This document shows, one piece after another, positions 60,097 through 64,000 of a stretch of DNA of 64,000 nt; position 1 is the first letter of the stretch; every line of letters starts with the position of its first letter. The notes beneath the pieces were generated by a model. It did not search any database, had not been told where the DNA came from, and saw only the letters and a list, made by a program, of their open reading frames with translations. The position numbers and the translations under genes were made by a program. Location: NCBI GenBank assembly GCA_900176545.1, contig FWXP01000004.1, positions 1 through 64,000 of the forward strand, written 5' to 3'. Source of the stretch: Oscillospiraceae bacterium (GTDB lineage Bacteria; Bacillota; Clostridia; Saccharofermentanales; Saccharofermentanaceae).

Positions 60097-61431
60097 ATGG
60101 AAGAGATATTTGACCACGAGCACTACAATGTGCGCTACGATAAAGAATCCAACGCGGCGATACTTACCTGGAAGGAATATTCTGAGGTGGATCACTTCAG
60201 GACACCTCTCATGAAGTGTGCCGACATGATAAGAAAGCACAGGAGCCGCGATCTTATCGTGGACAGGTGTGATGTGGATCATATCTCTGACAAGGATAAG
60301 CTCTGGGTAAGTAAGATATTCCTGCCGGCTCTTAAGAGGAGCGGCTGCGAGAGAATCCTTATCGTATCCAAGAACGGGGATATGACCGTTCCCGAAGGAT
60401 ATCCATTCGATCTTCTTACAGGCAAATACAGGGTCAAGATGATCCCTGATGTGGAGAGCGGCATCGCTCTTATAAAGACAGAACTTACCGGTGGTGTGTC
60501 AGAGAAGATCCTCGGCATGACTAAGGAAGAGGCCCTTGCCTATATGGAACTTCCCGCGGATGCTTCCTGGGAGGATATCGACAATAAGTTCTGGCAGCTT
60601 TCCAAGCAATATCGAAAGGAACACGGAGAAGAAGCTGAGGAGAAGCTCAACGAGCTCTCTAAGGTCTATGAGATAGCAACGGGCAAGAGAGACCGCGAAG
60701 CTGAGGAGGCCCGAATCCGTGAGGGCAAGAAGAAATACTGGGGCAAGACTTCCGATGAGTGGAAAAACTATTTTTACTACACCTGGTATAAGTACCTTAT
60801 AGGTATCGTTCTGGGTATAGTCATCCTGAACCTGCTCTATACGGTATTCTTAAAGCCCGAGAATGACGCCAGGGTCATATCTGTCGGTCACTTTGTCGTA
60901 GAAGGCGAGTACTTTGAGGACAAGGCGATGGAAGTCGGATTTAAGTATCCTTATACATTGGAAGTCAACGTAGCTGTTCCTAATGAAGTCGGCGAGCAGG
61001 GCGATATGTATGCCGAGCAGGCTGCGGCAGCTGCTCTTATGGCAGACCCCGATATAATCGTAACTGACAACAGGACATATCCTTATTACTTCGGTAATAT
61101 GGTGGATATCTCAGATTACTACGAGGAACTTGAAGACATCCTTCCTCCCGAAGTCTATGCGAGGATAACTCCCGTATATTGCTCGGAAGCTCATTTCCAG
61201 GAACTGGCGGGCGGCTTCTCCGACCGTGAGACCGATACCGAGGAATATTCCGATGAAGAGATCATGGTGGGACTTCTTATCGAAGAGCCCGAGCTTATAA
61301 GGAGTATGGGATATTCGTGCCTCTGGCCCGACGAAGAATATAACCTCGTATTCTCATTCGGTTCAGGTGAGCTTCAGGATCCCGAGAGAACAAGAGAACT
61401 TCTTACGTCCGTATTCCTTGAGATGGCTTAA
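60097..61431 (+). CDS. Membrane protein with STAS-like, J-like and extracytoplasmic domains
   Basis: A 444-residue protein with a domain order I do not recognise. Residues 1-125 look like a SpoIIAA/STAS-type fold (YNVRYDKESNAAILTWKEYS, then LIVDRCDVDHISDKDKLWVS). Residues 143-200 match a J-domain pattern (EALAYMELPADASWEDIDNK, then EKLNELSKVYEIATGKRDRE), but the essential HPD is replaced near KEHGEE. One helix (about 232-252) crosses the membrane. Residues 253-444 lie outside and recall part of a solute-binding fold (DPDIIVTD, MVDISDYYEELED). It overlaps the convergent pseudouridine synthase by four bases. Function unknown. Confidence 0.75.
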   Translation: MEEIFDHEHYNVRYDKESNAAILTWKEYSEVDHFRTPLMKCADMIRKHRSRDLIVDRCDVDHISDKDKLWVSKIFLPALKRSGCERILIVSKNGDMTVPEGYPFDLLTGKYRVKMIPDVESGIALIKTELTGGVSEKILGMTKEEALAYMELPADASWEDIDNKFWQLSKQYRKEHGEEAEEKLNELSKVYEIATGKRDREAEEARIREGKKKYWGKTSDEWKNYFYYTWYKYLIGIVLGIVILNLLYTVFLKPENDARVISVGHFVVEGEYFEDKAMEVGFKYPYTLEVNVAVPNEVGEQGDMYAEQAAAAALMADPDIIVTDNRTYPYYFGNMVDISDYYEELEDILPPEVYARITPVYCSEAHFQELAGGFSDRETDTEEYSDEEIMVGLLIEEPELIRSMGYSCLWPDEEYNLVFSFGSGELQDPERTRELLTSVFLEMA

Positions 61432-62150
61432 ATGAGTCCCGTTACTTTCCTGATGGCGACTATCTGTTCTTCGGACATCTCATAAAAGGTGCCGGGGATA
61501 GAATCTTCGGGAAGGGTTATATCTGCGATCTTTATCCTTCTAAGGGTCACTACCTGTCTTCCGAAGTGGGATATGAGCCTTCTTACTTCGTGGGTCTTAC
61601 CTTCGTAGAGAGTGATGTTGACCGTGTCTTCAGATACGACTTCCATCTTACATGGGCGAAGCTTTACGGGCGTATCCATGTCCGTTAACGTGACGCCTTC
61701 TTCTGCTTCTCTTATCTCATCTTGTGTCAGAGTCTTGCCTTCGTAAGTTACGGTGTAGACCTTGGGTATCTCATACTTCGGAGATGTTATCCTGTGAGAA
61801 AGCTCACCGTCGTTAGTTATGATCAGAAGTCCTGTCGTATGGTAATCGAGCCTTCCTACGGGGGAGAGCTTCAGATTCTTTATCTCCGGCGGGATAAAAT
61901 CCCCTATGTTCTTGTATCTCTTGTCTTCCATGGCGGTCAGGACTTCGTCCGGCTTATCGAAGATGAAGTAGAGCCTGTCCTTGAGCTTCGTATCGGAGCC
62001 TTCTATCTCTATAAGGTCTGTTTGTCCTATGTGCATGGAAGGGTCGGTAACGATCTGTCCGTTTACCGTGACCTTGCGTTTCTTTATTAGCGTACGTACG
62101 TCATTTCTCGTTCCGTAGCCTGAATTCGATAGTGCTCTGTCAAGTCTCAT
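61428..62150 (-). CDS. Pseudouridine synthase, RsuA/RluB family with S4 domain
   Basis: Makes pseudouridine in ribosomal RNA. The 240-residue protein starts with an S4 RNA-binding domain (RLDRALSNSGYGTRNDVRTL), then the catalytic domain with GRLDYHTTGLLIITNDGEL, holding the catalytic Asp in RLDYHT, and KTHEVRRLISHFG. This is the RsuA/RluB/RluE/RluF branch; the exact uridine is unknown. Convergent overlap of four bases with 60097-61431. Confidence 0.92.
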   Translation of the reverse strand: MRLDRALSNSGYGTRNDVRTLIKKRKVTVNGQIVTDPSMHIGQTDLIEIEGSDTKLKDRLYFIFDKPDEVLTAMEDKRYKNIGDFIPPEIKNLKLSPVGRLDYHTTGLLIITNDGELSHRITSPKYEIPKVYTVTYEGKTLTQDEIREAEEGVTLTDMDTPVKLRPCKMEVVSEDTVNITLYEGKTHEVRRLISHFGRQVVTLRRIKIADITLPEDSIPGTFYEMSEEQIVAIRKVTGLI

Positions 62151-62166
62151 AGAACCGATTATAGTG

Positions 62167-62172
62167 TATAAT
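62167..62172 (+). promoter_or_regulatory. -10 box giving a probable leaderless mRNA for the Smr gene
   Basis: TATAAT eight bases before the ATG at 62181, no Shine-Dalgarno sequence. The spacing is the same as for the AMP-ligase-like gene at 18252. The -35 is weak. Confidence 0.55.
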
Positions 62173-62180
62173 CGATTAAT

Positions 62181-62519
62181 ATGAAACAGATCGATCTCGA
62201 AGAGGGAAGACCTGACGTGGCGACGGCTATGTCAAGGCTCAATAACAGGATCTATCAGGCAAGAGCGACGGGAGACCGCGCATGCAAGATCATCCACGGA
62301 TACGGTTCTACCGGCAAGGGCGGAGCCATCAAGTCCGCGTGCCTGTCGGAGCTTAGAGGTTATAAGAGAAGAGGTCTTATAAAGGACTTCTGCCCCGGGG
62401 ATAAGTTCGGTCCTTTCTCAGAAGACGGAAGACGTATGGTGGCGGCATTCCCGGAGCTCAACCGTGACCGCGACTGGGCCAGGATGAACGACGGGATAAC
62501 TGTCGTGCTTTTCAAGTGA
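62181..62519 (+). CDS. Stand-alone Smr domain protein
   Basis: A 112-residue protein with an Smr (MutS2 C-terminal) fold: DLEEGRPDVATAMSRLNN, CKIIHGYGSTGKGGAIKSAC matching the HGxGxG core, and a variant C-terminus TVVLFK. Smr domains cut nicked or structured nucleic acid or mRNA of stalled ribosomes. It lies four bases before the uracil-DNA glycosylase gene and starts without a ribosome site. Distinct from the Smr domain fused to MutS2 at 54792. Confidence 0.85.
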   Translation: MKQIDLEEGRPDVATAMSRLNNRIYQARATGDRACKIIHGYGSTGKGGAIKSACLSELRGYKRRGLIKDFCPGDKFGPFSEDGRRMVAAFPELNRDRDWARMNDGITVVLFK

Positions 62520-62523
62520 AGAT

Positions 62524-63114
62524 ATGAATGAAGATATAAGAGCCAAGTGGAAGAAGTTCGAAGATGACTGCAGGAGCTGTAATGCCTGCCCTCTGTCGAA
62601 GACCAGGACCAATGTGGTCATATCAAGAGGTGCCAAGGATGCGTCCCTGATGCTGATCGGTGAGGCACCGGGACACGACGAGGATATAAAGGGACTTCCT
62701 TTTGTGGGAAGATCCGGCCAGCTGCTCCAGAACCTTCTTGCCGCATACGGCTTCAAGGAGAAGGATTACCATATCTGCAATATAGTAAAGTGCAGGCCGC
62801 CCGAGAACAGACGCCCCGAACAGGTCGAGATAGCGACCTGTAAGAAACTGCTGGCACAGCAGTTCGCGCTGGTAAAACCCAAGGTGATAGTCCTCCTGGG
62901 ATCTACGGCATATGAGGCATTCTTCGGGGATAAGCCCGTGATGAGAGATGTAAGGGGAGCCTTCAGGGAAGTAAAGGGTTATCAGATAATGACCACATAC
63001 CATCCCGCCTTTGCCCTTCGTAATGACAAGATGAAGATACCCATATACGAGGACATGGGTAAGGTCAGGAAAAAGCTCGAAGAAATGGGGCTTATTGAGA
63101 CACTTGATAAATAA
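62524..63114 (+). CDS. Family 4 uracil-DNA glycosylase
   Basis: Removes uracil from DNA using a fold stabilised by a 4Fe-4S cluster. The 196-residue protein has the cysteine pair CNACPL near the start, motif A GEAPGHDED, the FVGRSGQLL motif, the second Cys pair in NIVKCRPPENRRP and further on C for the cluster, and YHPAFAL as motif B. Standard length. It follows the Smr gene after four bases, a repair pairing. tRNA-Gln follows. Confidence 0.93.
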   Translation: MNEDIRAKWKKFEDDCRSCNACPLSKTRTNVVISRGAKDASLMLIGEAPGHDEDIKGLPFVGRSGQLLQNLLAAYGFKEKDYHICNIVKCRPPENRRPEQVEIATCKKLLAQQFALVKPKVIVLLGSTAYEAFFGDKPVMRDVRGAFREVKGYQIMTTYHPAFALRNDKMKIPIYEDMGKVRKKLEEMGLIETLDK

Positions 63115-63126
63115 AGAAAATTGATG

Positions 63127-63155
63127 TTGATTTTGGGTTGGCGATTTGCTATACT
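63127..63155 (+). promoter_or_regulatory. Promoter of tRNA-Gln
   Basis: TTGATT (63127-63132), 17 bases, TATACT (63150-63155), 22 bases before the tRNA. Confidence 0.75.
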
Positions 63156-63177
63156 AACCCACGTCAATAAATGACAT

Positions 63178-63251
63178 TGCCGAATTGTGTAATGGTAGCA
63201 CTCCGGTTTCTGGTACCGTCTGTCTGGGTTCGAATCCTAGTTCGGCAGCCA
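63178..63251 (+). tRNA. tRNA-Gln (anticodon CUG)
   Basis: Acceptor TGCCGAA pairs with TTCGGCA, then G and an encoded CCA. The anticodon loop TTCTGGT has CTG at 34-36; the stem CCGGT / ACCGT has one mismatch at its base. T-arm CTGGG-TTCGAAT-CCTAG has a GU pair. 74 bases. Confidence 0.92.
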
Positions 63252-63252
63252 C

Positions 63253-63280
63253 AAGTCCCGCAGTAATGCGGGACTTTTTA
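63253..63280 (+). terminator. Terminator after tRNA-Gln
   Basis: AAGTCCCGC / GCGGGACTT, nine perfect pairs, then TTTAT. Confidence 0.9.
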
Positions 63281-63317
63281 TATGCCCGGAATACTGATGT
63301 ATAATGTAAAAGTATCT

Positions 63318-63333
63318 TGATCGATATCGATCA
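63318..63333. promoter_or_regulatory. Perfect 16-base palindrome downstream of a promoter
   Basis: TGATCGATATCGATCA, 13 bases past TATAAT (63300-63305), in the leader of the last gene. Candidate operator. Confidence 0.5.
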
Positions 63334-63349
63334 CATAACGGGGGCTTAG

Positions 63350-64000
63350 ATGATATTTCTTACTTTGATCGCGATATTACTTATACTTAACTGCCTTAGG
63401 ATCTTCGGCTTTCTTATAAATCCGGGCTTTACATCGATCTACGATGCTCTGCTGGTAAGAAAGCCCTTCTATGAATCTCCCGAGCTCTACGAACAGATCG
63501 ACAAGGAGGATATATGGGGCGGTCTCTTCGGGCACTCTGTTTCTTATGCGCAATACTGGGCGACAATAAACAGATGGATGATGGTCGTGTGTCTTGTGGC
63601 AGTCATTTCGCTTATCGTTGCCATGGTCCTTATAAGGAAAAAGAAGGTAGAGCCTTATATCTCATATGTGCCGATATATGTATGCCATATAATCTCGACC
63701 GCGGTCTATTATCTGACCACCATAAAGGGCGGAAGATATGAATTCACCATGAACCTTAAGCATTTTGAGATCTTCCTGTCGGTAATATATTCACTTATCA
63801 TGATCATCGTATGTATTCGCGGATATATAGCTTCAAGAAAGTACGGCGATCTGTCCTGCAGCGATAATAAGATCCCTCCCAAGCTCAAATATATCGTCAC
63901 GGCTGCCGTGGTGGTCCTCTTTTCCTGCACGTATGTATATTGGTACGATGCTTATGGTATGTGCAGGGACTATAGTGTCAACTACGGTGTGTTCGAAGGC
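63350..64000 (+). CDS. Multi-pass membrane protein, truncated by the window edge
   Basis: 217 codons are visible and the frame stays open to the right end. It starts MIFLTLIAILLILNCLRIFG, a strong first helix, and has at least three more (about 76-95, 102-121 and 140-160, then 185-200). A charged loop (about 30-65) holds DALLVRKPFYESPELYEQID. GGGGGC precedes the ATG. No family recognised from the part seen. Confidence 0.75.
   Translation, partial: MIFLTLIAILLILNCLRIFGFLINPGFTSIYDALLVRKPFYESPELYEQIDKEDIWGGLFGHSVSYAQYWATINRWMMVVCLVAVISLIVAMVLIRKKKVEPYISYVPIYVCHIISTAVYYLTTIKGGRYEFTMNLKHFEIFLSVIYSLIMIIVCIRGYIASRKYGDLSCSDNKIPPKLKYIVTAAVVVLFSCTYVYWYDAYGMCRDYSVNYGVFEG

Overview
This 64 kb window looks like chromosomal DNA of an anaerobic, single-membrane Clostridia (Bacillota), probably a gut or rumen member near the Lachnospiraceae/Oscillospiraceae. 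The evidence is AGGAGG-type ribosome sites before most genes, many lipobox lipoproteins, rubrerythrin and superoxide reductase as oxygen defence, MEP-pathway isoprenoid genes, a CBS-type family II pyrophosphatase, a MutS2, a NifU-like/GGGtGRT gene pair, and a GH3 beta-glucosidase with the reversed domain order seen in rumen Clostridia. No rRNA, CRISPR array or prophage was seen.

Layout. 1-1150: the 3' end of an IS256-family transposase beside a sirtuin. 1200-8860: six tandem paralogous lipoproteins, each with a shared N-terminal domain and one of several C-terminal modules; four carry palindrome-containing promoters and 5' stem-loops. A seventh, longer paralogue lies far away at 48785-50191. 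8880-18160: housekeeping (pyrophosphatase, oxidoreductase, RNA methyltransferase, CmpB membrane protein, phosphodiesterase, Mrp, IspF, IspD, RadA). 18250-28175: a degenerate adenylate-forming enzyme with a probable leaderless mRNA, a DUF885 lipoprotein peptidase, rubrerythrin, a SulP transporter, a candidate small RNA, the highly expressed NifU-like/GGGtGRT pair, DUF896 and an ArAE membrane protein. 28430-34000: small membrane proteins and a complete sugar ABC transporter. 34080-40640: an OB-like lipoprotein, DUF2971, a nuclease-like gene, IlvE, YitT and superoxide reductase.

40676-42165 is an IS3-family element that sits precisely in the loop of what was a perfect bidirectional terminator hairpin, with a 3-bp CGC target duplication. 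The element supplies a new terminator from its own left end, and its two reading frames are fused by a frameshift. 42200-50200: two small membrane proteins, a MacA/MacB-type ABC exporter whose adaptor carries an unusual Ig-like insertion, a thioester-domain surface adhesin, and the seventh lipoprotein paralogue. 50300-64000: HAD phosphatase, tRNA-Pro, phosphofructokinase, MutS2, a P-loop ATPase, a 57-residue four-cysteine protein, a CDF metal exporter, the reversed GH3 enzyme, a membrane protein with STAS-like and J-like domains, a pseudouridine synthase, a stand-alone Smr protein, a family 4 uracil-DNA glycosylase, tRNA-Gln and a truncated membrane protein.

The strongest leads are the modular lipoprotein family with its shared promoter architecture, the IS inside a terminator loop, the TGCGATG/CGACAA repeat cluster at 36766-36918, the degenerate AMP-ligase, the candidate sRNA at 24971-25045, and the STAS/J-like/membrane protein at 60097-61431. 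All functional names rest on reading the translated sequences; no database search was run.
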